Assembly: GCA_029378245.1 (NCBI GenBank) | Contig: JARKIF010000006.1 | Location: 310,001-374,000, forward strand | DNA from: Roridomyces roridus | Lineage: Eukaryota; Basidiomycota; Agaricomycetes; Agaricales; Mycenaceae | Length of the DNA stretch: 64,000 nt | Direction of reading: 5' to 3' | In this document: one piece after another, positions 1 to 11,451 of the stretch | Layout of the letters: each line of letters starts with the position of its first letter | Numbering within the stretch: the first letter of the stretch is position 1 | Made by a program: the position numbers and the translations under genes | The notes under the pieces: model-generated | What the model saw: the letters and a program-made list of their open reading frames with translations, nothing else | Database searches by the model: none | Told to the model about the DNA's origin: nothing

Positions 1-1326
1 AAAACTTTGGCGTCGCCCCCGAGGCTGTGGACCGGCAATTCGACATTGGCAGGCAGTTCTACGAACAGGTGCCGCTTTCTGAAAAGATGCTCTATGTCCC
101 CCCGAACTTCACAGAGGGTGGGTTCAATGGGTATATGCCTGCTGGGCGGATTGTTGTTGATCCAAATACGGGGCTGAGGGATAAGGTCGAGGTTTATAAT
201 ATTCCGAGTGAGATTTGCTCACACCGTGGCGCTTTTTGGCTGATAAGAGTTAGAATTCAACGGTGATTTCGCGCAAGATCATCCGGACGCGGTAGCCCGC
301 AATCTAGTCGAAATCGAGGTGTTCGTTCGGGTATGTGGGATTTGCTAGTTAATCTTGGCTACACAGATTGATATTCAGCTTCTGATAGGAAATCCAAAAG
401 AAGATTGTCGAGCCACTGCTTACGCTCGTTGCCATCGCGCTCGAGCTCCCCGAAGATTATCTCACTAATATGCATCAGTATGAGGTCAAGAGCGAGGTCT
501 ATCCGTCTTTTTTTTGTCGGATGCCTGCGATTCTCATTCGTTTAAAACCAGGATCATATCAGGTATGTGGCAGCCAATGCAGGCCAGTCTCATGTCTGCC
601 TGTCTGCTGCTTAGAAAGATAGATGCGATGTTTATCGACGGATAGGTACATGAAGTGCGGCAAGCACCCAATGGAAGACAACAAGCGTCTGGCCGCGTGG
701 GTGCCAGGTCATACCGGTTCGTTTTCTCTCTCTCCCTCAAGTGCTTCTCTTATACGAGCATGCAGACCTCGGCTCTTTCACCCTCCTCTTCCGTCAGCCT
801 GTCGCCGGACTCCAAATCGCCGATCCCACGACCGGAGAGTGGCGCTACGTGCGCCCGCAAAACGGAATGCTGACAGTCAACACCTGCGATGCATTGCAGC
901 TGCTCACCGCTGGCTACGTCAAGAGTACCGTCCATCGCGTAGTTCCTCCACCCGTGGATCAGCAGCAGGTGGATCGGTTGGGCTTGTTGTATTTCTCCAG
1001 GTCGGTGAAACTGCGGCTGGGAAAGACGGGCGGGGTGTATATTTATTACTTGCAGGCCGCATAACGACGTGAAGCTGGCCACTATCCAAGATTCTCCTCT
1101 GCTAAAGCGGGAGGGGTACATCGAGAATCTGTTCGAGGCGAGTGGGAATCCTGTGCCGACTATGGAGGGTGCGTCTCTGGTTTTCTTTCCTGTCGTCAAG
1201 TCCCATCTAATTTTGTATGCAGAGTGGACATTCGCGAAACAAAAGTGGCAGCGGACGGGATATTTGGGGCCCAAGGAGGCGTCGAAGGAGGTGTTGCCCG
1301 GTTTTTCGGAGAAGGTTTATACGTAG
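1..1326 (+). CDS. 2-oxoglutarate/Fe(II)-dependent oxygenase, isopenicillin-N-synthase-like (5' truncated by window edge)
   Basis: The reading frame is already open at base 1, so the N-terminus lies outside the window. Exons read FGVAPE...GRQFYEQVPLSEKMLYVPP, then at about 420-500 LLTLVAIALELPEDYL, then at about 650-710 YMKCGKHPMEDNK and GHT. An intron follows, and the next exon begins with the Asp codon of GHT-D-LGSFTLLFRQPVAGLQ. The facial-triad HxD is therefore His-Thr-Asp, split by the intron ending at about 762. The distal His is in STVHRVV (about 925-945), and RLGLLYFSR carries the likely 2-oxoglutarate-binding Arg. The last exons contain PHNDVKLATIQDSPLLKREGY and end in KVYT-stop. The family (non-haem Fe oxygenases: hydroxylation, desaturation, ring closure) fits a tailoring role in the adjoining cluster. 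The substrate is unknown. Confidence 0.85.
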
Positions 1327-1542
1327 GGCGATGCACAGGAGATTGGATTGAATCGTGTATTATGCACCAGGGCCAGATCGTACAGACTAGAAGAGACTAA
1401 GCAGTAAGTACGCTGCCGCACTGCGGCAGTCCGATCCGATAACACCAAGGACAGAGACACCTCATATCAGTGATCACACAGCCTCCTATTCTTCCTATCC
1501 CAAGACAACAATTGTTACAAAATGCTCGTGAATACAGTCTGC

Positions 1543-2871
1543 TTAAACCTTGACCCATCCCTTGGCCTCGTAATCTTCCAGCGTCTCCTTGACAGTGTCC
1601 TGAATGCTCGTAAACTTGATCCCGAGGACCTTCTGTGCGCGGGTGTTATCCATGTCCCGTGGGCGGGAGGTGATGCTGCCGATGGCACCATTTTGGTAGT
1701 GCGTCGCATTAGCAGGGGCGGCGTCGACTATACAGCCCATCAGTATCCTCGTTTTCAAGGCATTGAGTTGAGCACGCACGCATATCCTGCCAAGTGTACC
1801 CAAAGCCACCAATAATAAAGCGGTTGACGTTCTTGCCCTCGGCCTTGGAAACGGCTGAGAGAGGGACGTAGGGAGGAAGCTCGCGCGTGATGGCGAGGAG
1901 GTGCGCGAGGCCGACGTCCTTGACATTGGCCCACTGCCCGCCGCCAGTCTTGGAGCCCTCAGTTGTGAACGCGTTGAACATCATCTTGGTGGAGGTATTG
2001 AGCTCAGATGGACCAGAGACTTCGTGGAGGACGGGCTGCAGCAGATCAACTTGGTGAATACACAAGGAAGGGAGGAAGACGTACGCCGAGGATCAGAGGC
2101 GGATTCAGAGCAGCGATGTCCCAGCCCACTTCGTCCTTGTACTTGTCGAAAAACTCCCAGGCAGAGCGCTCCGCAAGCACCTTCGAGTTGCAGTATTTGT
2201 CAAAATTACCGGCGGCAGCGCCTTTCTCGGCGACGGCTTGGACGGCGCCGTTGTTCCAGTCGTACTCGTCGAGTGGTGTATTCTTGGGCGTCATTATGGC
2301 TACTGCAGATGAGATGATGACGATGCGCTTGACGTTTGGGCTGTATGCATCTGGGAATTTACTTGTATTCAACTTAGGACGAGAGAGAGACGCACCCGTG
2401 CTTGCGTGCACTCTCGAGCATGCCAATGGTACCTTTCACAGCGGGCTCGGAGAGTTCGGCGGGGTCATTGGCTGCAAAGTGGAACGGGGAAGCGGTATGT
2501 GCGATAGCGTCGATTCTCGTGACGGCATCGTCGAACGCGCCGGGCTAAGGGTACAAAAAAACTCTGCTCAACGTCGAGATTAGAAGGCTCCGGTGGATAA
2601 CGTACAGCAGTGATGTCGGGGACGACGAGAAGCTCAAAGTTGTCGCCGTACGACGCAAAAAGCTTTTCGAGATGCTTTCCCTTGTTGGCGGAGCGGACAG
2701 TGCCGCGGACGGAGAAGCCAGCCTCGAGGAAGGTCTTGACCACCCACTAACCAGCAAAACAAATCAGCTGCCATTGAATTGGAACCCGAGACGCAAAGTT
2801 GAAAGACGGACAGTGGCGACGAAACCGTTGGCGCCCGAAACAAGGATTTTTCCAGATTGAAGAGAAGGCAT
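1543..2871 (-). CDS. NAD(P)-dependent reductase, extended-SDR (dihydroflavonol-reductase/GRE2-like)
   Basis: The start ATG gives MPSLQSGKILVSGANGFVAT, with the Rossmann GxxGxxA loop. An intron follows, then WVVKTFLEAGFSVRGTVRS, where the Arg is a typical NADP selector. Further exons hold IDAIAHTASPFHFAAND, VKRIVIISSAVAIMTP and the catalytic YCNSK (YxxxK, about 2190-2205). The protein ends EDYEAKGWVKV-stop. Estimated length is about 340 residues, normal for the family, which reduces carbonyls in aldehydes, ketones or dihydroflavonol-like substrates. A TATA-like CTTTATA lies at 2913-2919, about 42 bp upstream of the ATG. A broken paralogue lies at 15850-16903. The location between an oxygenase and an epoxide hydrolase suggests a tailoring reductase of the cluster. 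Confidence 0.85.
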
Positions 2872-4585
2872 TGGAGTTGTGGATACTGAAATACTCGTCG
2901 GTGGAAAGATCGCTTTATACTGTGGTTCGATGGCGAGTTGTATGTTTAGCTCGCGGCTGCCCCGGACTTGGTCGGCAGTTTCGGGCGCCCAGTTGAGTCA
3001 GCTACAGGCCGTGAGACGATTACCCATATCTCGCGCCAGTCCTCTAGTCAATCATTTCGGGGTACCACGGACCTGTGTGACCTTTGGCCGTAATCTTAAT
3101 AAGTCAGGTGGAGCGCTTGTGAAGTTCTTCGAGTCGGCGAATGCAAAGAAACACCCCAAAAGATTGTCGCGTCTTACGTTTATTCGCCGGTGCTGATTAT
3201 GCGCAGGCCCTAAGAGGGAAGGCTGCAAATCCAGGCTCACACCCATTTCCTTTGCCCCATTGCCGTCCAAAACGATTAGCGCCACATTTCATTGCATAGA
3301 GCAAGACACACACTTGATATACGGCATCACGAAGCCGGTGGCCACAACGAGGTCCTTGTGTTGGCCGTCTGTATACTCCGTCAGCGCCGAACCCCCTGCA
3401 GCCGCTCACGAAGACTCGGAGAGCCAGCATGACGGAGGATTGGAAGCGCAGGTCGGTCGCAAATCCAGAGAACCCACCATCCATAATGATACGCCGTGGT
3501 AATGCATACCGTGACGACCACAAAGTGCGAGTGGGAGCGGGTCTGAGGGGAGGTGCGGAAGGATTGCGCTCGCCGATATAGGGCTGGAGGAGCACGAAAG
3601 CCCCGACGGAAGATCCGCAGGTCGAACGCCCACGATCTCAGCACTCGACGACGACGTAGCGATACCTCGATCCAGAATATCACTCAGTCCCCTCCTCCTT
3701 TTCTTCCCGGACCAGAGGTGTCGCTATCGAGAGTCCTAGGTGAAGAACGCGGTCAAGGGGAGGACGAGAGAGACATACCCTGCGACGAGAGCCGATGCAT
3801 CCATCGGCGATGCTCAGAGTCAAGACTCAAAACAAACTCAAAAGCGGGTGGTCTTGTGCGCAGGGCGAGTCAGATGAGGACGACTCCGGTCGGAGTGACG
3901 GCGAGACGCAAGAGGTGCGACGAATGTCGACGGACAGGTCCTCTGGGTTTGTGCAGATGCAGACGAGGGGGCGTGAAAAGTTGGTGAAAAGTCGGAATGT
4001 GGATCAGCGGATCAACGGATGCCGGCATCCTCTTTGACTCGGACTTCCTTCCATCTGCTCCTCCGTGGTCTTACTCTCGACGTCTCTCTGGGCCCCAAGA
4101 CGACTCTATGGGCCTTTTCAATGAGCACGCGTAGCTTGCCTTGGGCTGTGGCTAGGTTCTTCGCATCGTCACGGTGGCGGCGAATCCGTGGTCTTCACAC
4201 TGCTCGAAATCTACAAGGAATCTGGCTGGGGGCCTAATCGAGCCTTCTTTTCTGCTGCCCGACTTTCTCTGCTGCATTATCTCAGCCATCGCTCTCACGA
4301 CTCGGACGTCTTGTAACAACATCAAGCCGGCAGGATACATACGTCATAAACCTCTTTGCGAAACGGTCTGGGAAAGAGGCAAGCCGCCGAGGCTAATTTG
4401 ATCGCGCTTGCCCAATCAGATTTGGACGAAGCCCTGGACAAGTGGCTGAGCGACAAGATATTCGTTCAAGTTGTGAAGTTCCCTTCTCTTCTCCTCAACT
4501 TATTGTGAATTCTCGCGTCATTCTTTCAAATTCTAATCAAAACTAATAGTGCCCTTCTTTACAACACCAAAGAAACACAATGAAT
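2872..4585. other. Intergenic stretch, no gene confidently recognised
   Basis: The first 450 bp hold the promoter of the reductase and still show patchy similarity to the region upstream of the second reductase copy (about 16910-17260). On the plus strand at about 4120-4305 an exon-like frame reads GGGESVVFTLLEIYKESGWG, and at about 4345-4505 another reads AANLIALAQSDLDEALDKWL-like sequence. Neither could be joined into a gene or matched to a family. On the minus strand at about 3290-3390 a frame reads YTDGQHKDLVVATGFVMPY, again without a family match. These may be remnants. Confidence 0.4.
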
Positions 4586-5782
4586 CTACAGCTCATTCAG
4601 CCACTCAAGGATGTAATTATTGACTTCCTGCGGATGCGATTCCATCCCCCAATGATCTGCTGCGACCTCTCGGTCTGTCACCTTCCCGACAACCTTCTCA
4701 GTGTCCTGATGAACCGCACGTGCGAATTCGGGACGCGCAACGACGTCCTTGTTGAACCCTATGAAGAGGATCGGTTGTGTTGCTTTGACGTTCAGCACCT
4801 CTGCCGCCGCGGAACAATTAGTAGGTCAAAAATCGAATGATTTGAAGAATCTTACTTTCGTCATCTTCCGCGCTCTCAGCAGTTACGAGGACCTTATACC
4901 AACAGAATGGTGCAGCAATCCCGCCCTCCCGTAAGAGTTGAACTTTGTACTCGAAATCCTTGGAAGGGTTCAAACTTGGTCGTGAAGAAAAGTTGGAACG
5001 CACCTCCTGGCTCATGTACGGCGGCAAATCAGTCCTCGTATTCTCCAATATCCAATTCCGCGCCCCATCCGTGGCACAGAAACTCTCCATCCATAGCTCG
5101 GGCTTTTCTGGGTGACACATGTTTATCAACGATTCGTACTGTTTGAAGAATCAAGCCATGATCGAAAAAGAGCAAGCTGAACGAAACATACGCGCCGTTC
5201 TCCATCTATGACCCTCGCGGCTTCCTCGCCGGCGAACCACCGCATGTATCCGATGATATCATATCCAGCGAGCTGCGCCAAAACTGGAGACATGGAGATC
5301 CAGTCGGCCCCTTTAGCATACGGAGGCTGATAGCCCACACAGAGGAACGCAGCCGCTGAAACTCGCTCGGGATGAAAGTTCATGAACCGGGACGCAGCAC
5401 GGGAACCCCTGGGTACGTTTCGTTTCGTTCAGAGACTGGCGTAGACTTGAACGCAAAAGTCAACTCACCAATCGTGGGCAATCAAGATGACCTGTTGGAT
5501 ACCTTCCTTGTCGAGGATGTCCAGCATATCTCCAGCGAGTCCACTTCCGATGTACGCAACGGGGTCGGTGGGTTTGCTGCTGTTGCCGTATCCAAGCATG
5601 TCGGGCACGACGAGTCCATAACCCCTGCTCTTGAAGAACTCGATTTGATAGCGCCAGGCTCGATGATTGCCTGGAAAGCCGTGAGCAAGGAAGAGGAAGG
5701 GTTTGGAGTCGACGGGGGCGGCAAAGTAGTACGAGTAGGTGAAGCTTCGGCGGGTTTGTATTGTCTTGAGTGCGGAAGCCAT
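4586..5782 (-). CDS. Soluble epoxide hydrolase, alpha/beta-hydrolase fold
   Basis: The ATG at 5782 opens MASALKTIQTRRSFTYSYYF, then FLFLAHGFPGNHRAWRYQI with the HGFP oxyanion-hole motif. VILIAHDWGS carries the nucleophile Asp and is interrupted by an intron at about 5460. Further exons give RFMNFHPERVSAAAFLCVGY, the cap region with ADWISMSPVLAQLAGYDIIG, and the C-terminal QPILFIGFNKDVV and DHWGMESHPQEVN with the catalytic His, ending ILEWLNEL-stop. Motif order and estimated length (about 320-330 residues) match microbial and plant epoxide hydrolases, which open epoxides to vicinal diols in the cytosol. A P450 or FMO of the same cluster could supply an epoxide substrate (inference). A transposon-like element begins 209 bp upstream of the start codon and may affect its promoter. 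Confidence 0.88.
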
Positions 5783-5990
5783 CGTTGAGGAGATGGAATG
5801 TCACAGAAGGCTTTTCAAGTACGACTCCTGCTCTCCACCGCTAGTTCCGGGAGGATCTAATCTCCGAATTATAACAAATAGGAGGCATGAATCTCGTCTG
5901 GTTGCCGTTAGGAGTGGGTGACCGGATACCAAGTATACAGTGGCGTCTTTGGATGTCATGAGCAAGGAAATCAAGCTAATCCCCGTTGAA

Positions 5991-7279
5991 GGGCATGGTG
6001 AATTTACCGCCGGTACCGCCGATACCGCCATTACCGCAATCACTCGGCGGTAAAGTTACCGTGTGACAGCGGCACTGTGACACCCAGTGCCGCCGAGTGC
6101 CGCCAGCTACCGCTGCCCATATTAGCGGTGAATTTTGAACTGCAAAATCTGATGCTGTAATGACGGGGAGTTGGACCTCCGGTGACCGTTTTATTGGAAC
6201 TGAGATGTGTCGAGAGATACATCAATTTTAAGCCAAGATGGGAAATCAGGAGATTGTCCGCCTCGGCGAGTGTTGGGCGACATCGACGGCACAACTTAGG
6301 TTGAGAGAGGACCGCGCCATTGGAATAGTTGATTCAAGTCCCGCGGCAGCGCCACCTATGCGAAACAAGTTGAAAGTTGAAATTTCAATTGGATCAACAT
6401 CCAGCAGCTCATGGGGTGAACTGTAATCCATGTCGGCCTCAGGGTCATCCCTTATTTCTTCGGCGGCTTGTCACTTTATGCTCCGTGATGGCCTCAGATT
6501 CGTCAGCATCTTCGAGCTCGTCTGAAGATTTTGTACAATCTCAGTGTACAATGAGCTAAAAAAAATTGCTACTCACCTCAAAACTGCGAAGGAGTTGGAC
6601 GCTAAAGTAGCCACTATAAACAAGACCTGTCTAATTTCGACGCCGAGTCGATGGAAGCGAGAATTCCAGCAACCGATGATCCCGAGGCGGCGCCGTTGAG
6701 TTCTTCGTCCCCCATTACAGGATTTGGTGCAGTCTGTCTTCCAAGGCGCCATAGACGGCCGGCGTACGTTCGAAAGAAGAAGCAGGGAGCACAGAGGATA
6801 AATCAGTGTAGACGAGTATGGGAACCAGATGGTCGTGGAAGACAAGATGCATTACGTGGGAATGATGTGGCGTCTTCAACAAAACAGCCAGGTGCTGCCG
6901 CCATGTGCCCTCATGTGCCGCCAATGTACCGCCGAGCAGTCACACTGCCGCCTGTCACGCATTTCTTGGTACCGCCGTGTGCCGCCAGCTGCCGCCAGTG
7001 GTACCGCCGAGAGGTCACTTTACCGCCGAGTTACCGCTATGATTACCGCCGAGTGACGCCCATCACTTGGGTAGTTTACCGCCGAGTACCTCAACTTTGA
7101 CACAATTTCAAGTCATTTGAGTTGGATATAGCTTAGATTCACTCATCTTATAACATACATGCTGTCTACACATGTTTCCAACCGCACTGAAGCACGTTGG
7201 ACCCGGGCGAAGCGCCGGCGGCAGGCAGAGTACCGCCGAGTACCGCCACTGCGGCAGCTGCGGTAAATTCTCCGGGCCC
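5991..7279. mobile_element. Non-autonomous DNA transposon, 1.29 kb, 9-bp target duplication (Mutator-like candidate)
   Basis: The left end reads GGGCATGGTGAATTTACC (from 5991). The reverse complement of the right end (7260-7279) reads GGGCCCGGAGAATTTACC, giving 17 of 20 terminal bases identical. The direct repeat CCCGTTGAA flanks both sides (5982-5990 and 7280-7288), as expected of a 9-bp target-site duplication. Both subterminal regions (about 6000-6125 and 6890-7260) are packed with short iterated TACCGCC/GCCGAG words. The roughly 750-bp core shows no recognisable transposase. A 9-bp duplication and a GGG-starting terminus point to the Mutator superfamily, but the assignment rests on these features alone. 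Confidence 0.75.
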
Positions 7280-7288
7280 CCCGTTGAA

Positions 7289-7826
7289 CGTACGTTTATT
7301 CTTTCTTACAGCTCCTTGTGTAACGTCAGGTACGTGATGAAGATACTAGATAGTATACGTTTTGCCCTCTATGTGTGTGTTCAATTTCTCAATTGAGTGT
7401 CCTTCTCCCGGGATGAAGGCGAGGAGACGTAAATGAGTAGCGTAATAGGCTCCTCAATTAGTGCTCCAGTATACACTAGGAGCCAACTGGCGACCAGGCA
7501 TTGATCTACATATGAGACCGCTGGCCACAAGCACATCCGCACGGACAGACACGTCCTCGGAATTCAGAAGCCTCGATGAATTATTTATTCGCCGTCGACG
7601 GGTCGGTCCGCCCCGCACAGACGTTGTATGAGACCCCGGTTGAAATTCCAATACCAACTTCGAACTTCAATACAGCGACACCGATGTCTGTTCAATAGGT
7701 ACGATGGTTAATTCTATATGAGTCTATATTGATGTAGCGTCTGAATACATACAAGAGATTGAAGTCTGTCTAACCCTAAATGAATCGAGTCTGCTCGGAT
7801 ATTCTATGCCTGGCTGCCTCCCAACT
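7289..7826. other. Intergenic stretch between the transposon and the NRPS-like gene 3' end
   Basis: No gene was recognised. It contains one copy of CGGTCCGCCCCGC at 7604-7616 and, about 90 bp before it, GGCCACAAGC-ATCCGC. Both strings recur in the NRPS-like/P450 intergenic region (see 11452-13133). The remainder is AT-moderate sequence without clear structure. Confidence 0.5.
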
Positions 7827-10800
7827 CTAGTCACAAGCGATGAAATTCTTTCCTTTCCAATAATCCATCCATCTGATCGCATCGTCTTCATTCAACGGCG
7901 CCAAACCCCTCATCGCAGCGCTCAACTCTTCCGCCTTGTCCGTCGCAAATTGAGTGTTCCCCACGCCAGCTACCGCAGCATCGAAAAAGTCGAGCAACTT
8001 GAGGCCAGGCTATCGTTTGTTCGTCAGTAAATCATCGCAAACTGGGGGAAAAACGCACGATGTTCTCAAGATCCTCCTTGCTCGCCCAAGACGCACGCAT
8101 TCTCAACTGCTGTGCCCACTCCGCGAGCGGCATAAGCGGCAGCGGCCTCTCGCTGCCCACGGCAGCCAGATTCGACATGACCTCGTCCCAAGGCACGGCT
8201 CTCGGATGCACCAAGTTGACCGCCGGGGGCGTTGGTCCCTCGCTCAACACGGCGTCGACGATGGCAGCACATACTGCTTCCGGAGGAATCCAGTTTGCGA
8301 GCGCGCCAGCGGCGGAGGGATAAGCGCCGAGCGCAAGGCTGGATTTGACGATAGCAGGCACCCAGTGGGAGGTAGCCCACGAGCCATTCAACGCGGAGCC
8401 GCTAACTTGGCCGATGCGGAATGATGTGGCAGAGAGCCCGGACGCCGTGAGGATCTATGGTGTGAGGGTTAATCGGGTTTGAACTGGGAAAGAAGGAAAC
8501 CACTCACCCGCTCAGCGACGTACTTGCTTTCTCCATACCCACCTCCCAACGCGACACTCGCATCGAGCTGGACCTCCTCTGGGAAGGCCCCCTTGCTTTG
8601 GTCCCATCCCGAAGCAGATGCAACAGACGACGTAAACAGGACACGCGCGGCGTACTTGCAATCTCGCGCCAGATTGATAATATGACGCGTGCCCTTGACG
8701 TGGCCCTCAAAAGACGATAGCGATTTGTTAAAGTCGAGCATCCAGGCGTTGTGGACGATGGCGGTGAGCGACGTGCGGAGCTGTACCAAATGTTTCAGCG
8801 CGGAAAAAAATAAAATTCAAGAGAAGCGCACCTCATCCAACACCTCAGAACTCAAACCCAAGTCCTCCCTGGTCGAATCACCCTCCAGAAACATCAATTT
8901 ACTCGAACCAAGCACACCCGCATCCAGGGCACGCTCTTCGAATGCCTCTTTCTGTCGCTGCAGAATCGGCACCCCTCCAGCCCGATTATACCCATACACC
9001 CGAGCAACACCGGGAGAGCGGATGAGTAGATCGAGGAGCTGCGACCCCAAACCACCCGTCGAACCCGTGAGGAGGACTACCGCGCCGCTCCCACTCGGGC
9101 TCACCGCTTTCTCTCCAATCCCCAACTCCAACCCCGCGCTGTACTTCTTCACCATGGCCTCTATCGCGGCGACGCCTGCCCCGGGGCCAGCACTCGACCC
9201 TCCGCCCTCGATCAACCCGATAAGAGCTCCCGCAAGCTCGGCAATGCTCGGATGCATATAGACAAAGTTCTGCGGGATGTTCCCGAAGCGCTCCTTGACG
9301 TCCTCTGCCAGCGTCGTGTCATTGTTCACAGCACCGATGATGCGAAGTCGGAGGAAGGTCGCATTGAGAGAGTCAAAACCCTGCTCGAAGATATCGCGCG
9401 TGCCGCCCAAAACTGGCTTGCTCGCAAGCGAACTGGCGTGCTCGACGAGCCAGGGCTCGAGATTCTCGCTAGTCCACGATGGAGGAGGCGAGGTGTCGGA
9501 TCCCGTGGCGGAAGCAGCCTCGATCCTCTCGTAGAGTGTGTCGATCTCGGTCTTGTACGCTTCGATCGTGGCTTTCTTGATCACGGTCCCCTTGGGTGCG
9601 CGCACCATGGGCTTGGTAGGGTGAGTGACGAGGATCATCTCCTTGTAGAGTTTCGAAAAGGCGGGGATTCTTTGATTGACCTCTCCTATGGTGGGCCTTG
9701 GATACAAACATAAGCTGGACGCATTGCGGAGAAACTGGTGGCACGCACCCGATGAGATCGCAGAACTCCCCTAACTTGTTGTCTTCGGTGGGATCGAAGG
9801 GCGTATGGGGTTCGATGAGGACCCCGGTTTGATTCCGTCCACGACCAAAGACCACGACGCCGTTGATGTGCGGGGAGGCGATCAGAATGTCTTCCATCGG
9901 GCCTGGCACAGTCTTCTCGCCATTGGCCATCATAATCACATCGTCGAGACGGCCGACACTGTACGAGTCAGATTTGAGCAGAGAGAGGAGAAAGGACGCA
10001 CATGCGGTACAAGTTGGGTTTTGTCGGATGACGCTCGAAGAGATCCTTGGTACTGAACCCCTTAACGTCGTCAAGGTTCTCGACAGCGAGCTTGTGCGTG
10101 TCCGACGTCTACACGATGTCAGGGTTATCTTGGAGCGAATGACACGTCACACGCACTAAAATCTGACACTCATATGTATTGTCGCCTTGAGGCATCCAAC
10201 GAATTGTGACACGGCTAGCGACCTTTATCCAAGCCCACTCATACGGGTCGTGCTCCTGGGGCGTCTTGACCACGTCATTGGCAGACCCGACTACAAGACG
10301 TCAGCGCTCGCGGTTTGGAGACAATAGAAAAACTTACACTCGGTTCCCCCGTAAATGGGTACGACATTGCATCCCTGACTGACGAGGTAATCTCCGACGC
10401 GCTGGGCGAGCGGGCCACCCGAGTAAGCGAGCAGCTTGAGAGTCTTGAGATACGCCACGTCCTCATCTGACTGCCACTCCAAGATGCATGCCGGAACAGC
10501 CACGATCCCCGTCGCTCCCGTCTTGCGACCAATGTTCAGCGCGTTGCCTGGCGTTGCTGCTATCGGGACACGGTACTCCGTCGCTGTCGACACCGGCGGG
10601 TAGATACAGGCGGTGCCGCCGTTGAGGAGGACGTTAGAGAACTGTGTGAGGATGCCCATGGTGTGGAACGGCGGGAGGAAGCCGACATTCTGGCGGGGAG
10701 AGAGGGCGTGCATATGGGTGACCCCGTCGAGGGCTTGGTAAAGAATCAAACCGCGATGCGTCTCCGGGATGGATTTAGGGAAGCCCGTGCTGCCTGATCA

Positions 10801-11451
10801 TCCATTAGCAGACAATTTGAATATCTAAAGGCTAAAACATACCGCTGGAATGGAGATACAGGGCGACGTCGTCGATGGAGGGCCGTGAGTAGGGCTGGGG
10901 ATAGGGCGTGAATTCGTGTGTCGATGTCTCATGGCCGAGGTGGGGGTAAATCTGGCCTTGCAGGGGAATTTCTTCGATGGAGAGACCGTATTGCGTCGGG
11001 AGCTCATCGACGAGGCCATCTAAGAGAGGCCCGAGCGAGCTCTTGGTCACCAACAGACGGTGGGAGTTTGTGGATTTGAGGAGATGCAGTACCGCGGCAG
11101 ACGAGTTACGGTTCGAAATGGGAAACGGCTGCACAATTTGAGCGAGTACTTGGGACCAGAAGTTGAACATACCACAATCCCCGCAATAATGCACCCAGCG
11201 ACGATCGCCTGGTAGAGAAAGACATCCGCGAGAGCGACGATACCGAGGATCTCGCCTTCCGGCCCACGACGCTGTGGTCGCAGAATGTGTGCAACACGGT
11301 GTGCGGCCCTCGCCAACTCGAAGTGACTGATCTCGGTCACCTGGCCGGTCTCGTCGTCCGCATACGCATATGCCGTGTCCTGGGTCTCGTGCACGATGTG
11401 GAAGGAGATTATTTCGCTGAGGTTGAGTGACAAATCCAGAGGGGGGTGCAT
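7827..11451 (-). CDS. NRPS-like enzyme: adenylation - thiolation - terminal reductase (A-T-R)
   Basis: The ATG at 11451 opens MHPPLDLSLNLSEIISFHIV. The adenylation domain shows the A3 P-loop LHSSG-STGFPKSIPETHRG (split by an intron at about 10799-10841), YGGTE (about 10345), the DLFERHPTKPNLYRM region and VGRLDDVIMMANGEKTVPGP (A8, about 9910-9960). The carrier domain has EQGFDSLNATFLRLR, with the phosphopantetheine Ser at about 9375. The reductase domain has VLLTGSTGGLGSQLL (NADP loop, about 9050-9090) and GGYGESKYVAER (YxxxK, about 8530). The stop is TAG at 7827-7829 after MDYWKGKNFIACD. There is no condensation domain. Such adenylate-forming reductases activate a carboxylic acid, load it on the carrier and release an aldehyde or alcohol. 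Estimated length is about 1,050 residues. It is the only backbone-type enzyme here, hence probably the cluster core. The substrate is unknown. Confidence 0.88.

Noticed and set aside
741..770. HAD triad (codons CAT GCA GAC) read as the HxD motif of the 2OG oxygenase
   Set aside because: The His-Ala codons lie in the intron that ends in GCATGCAG. The spliced protein reads GHT-D-LGSF, which fits the family better.
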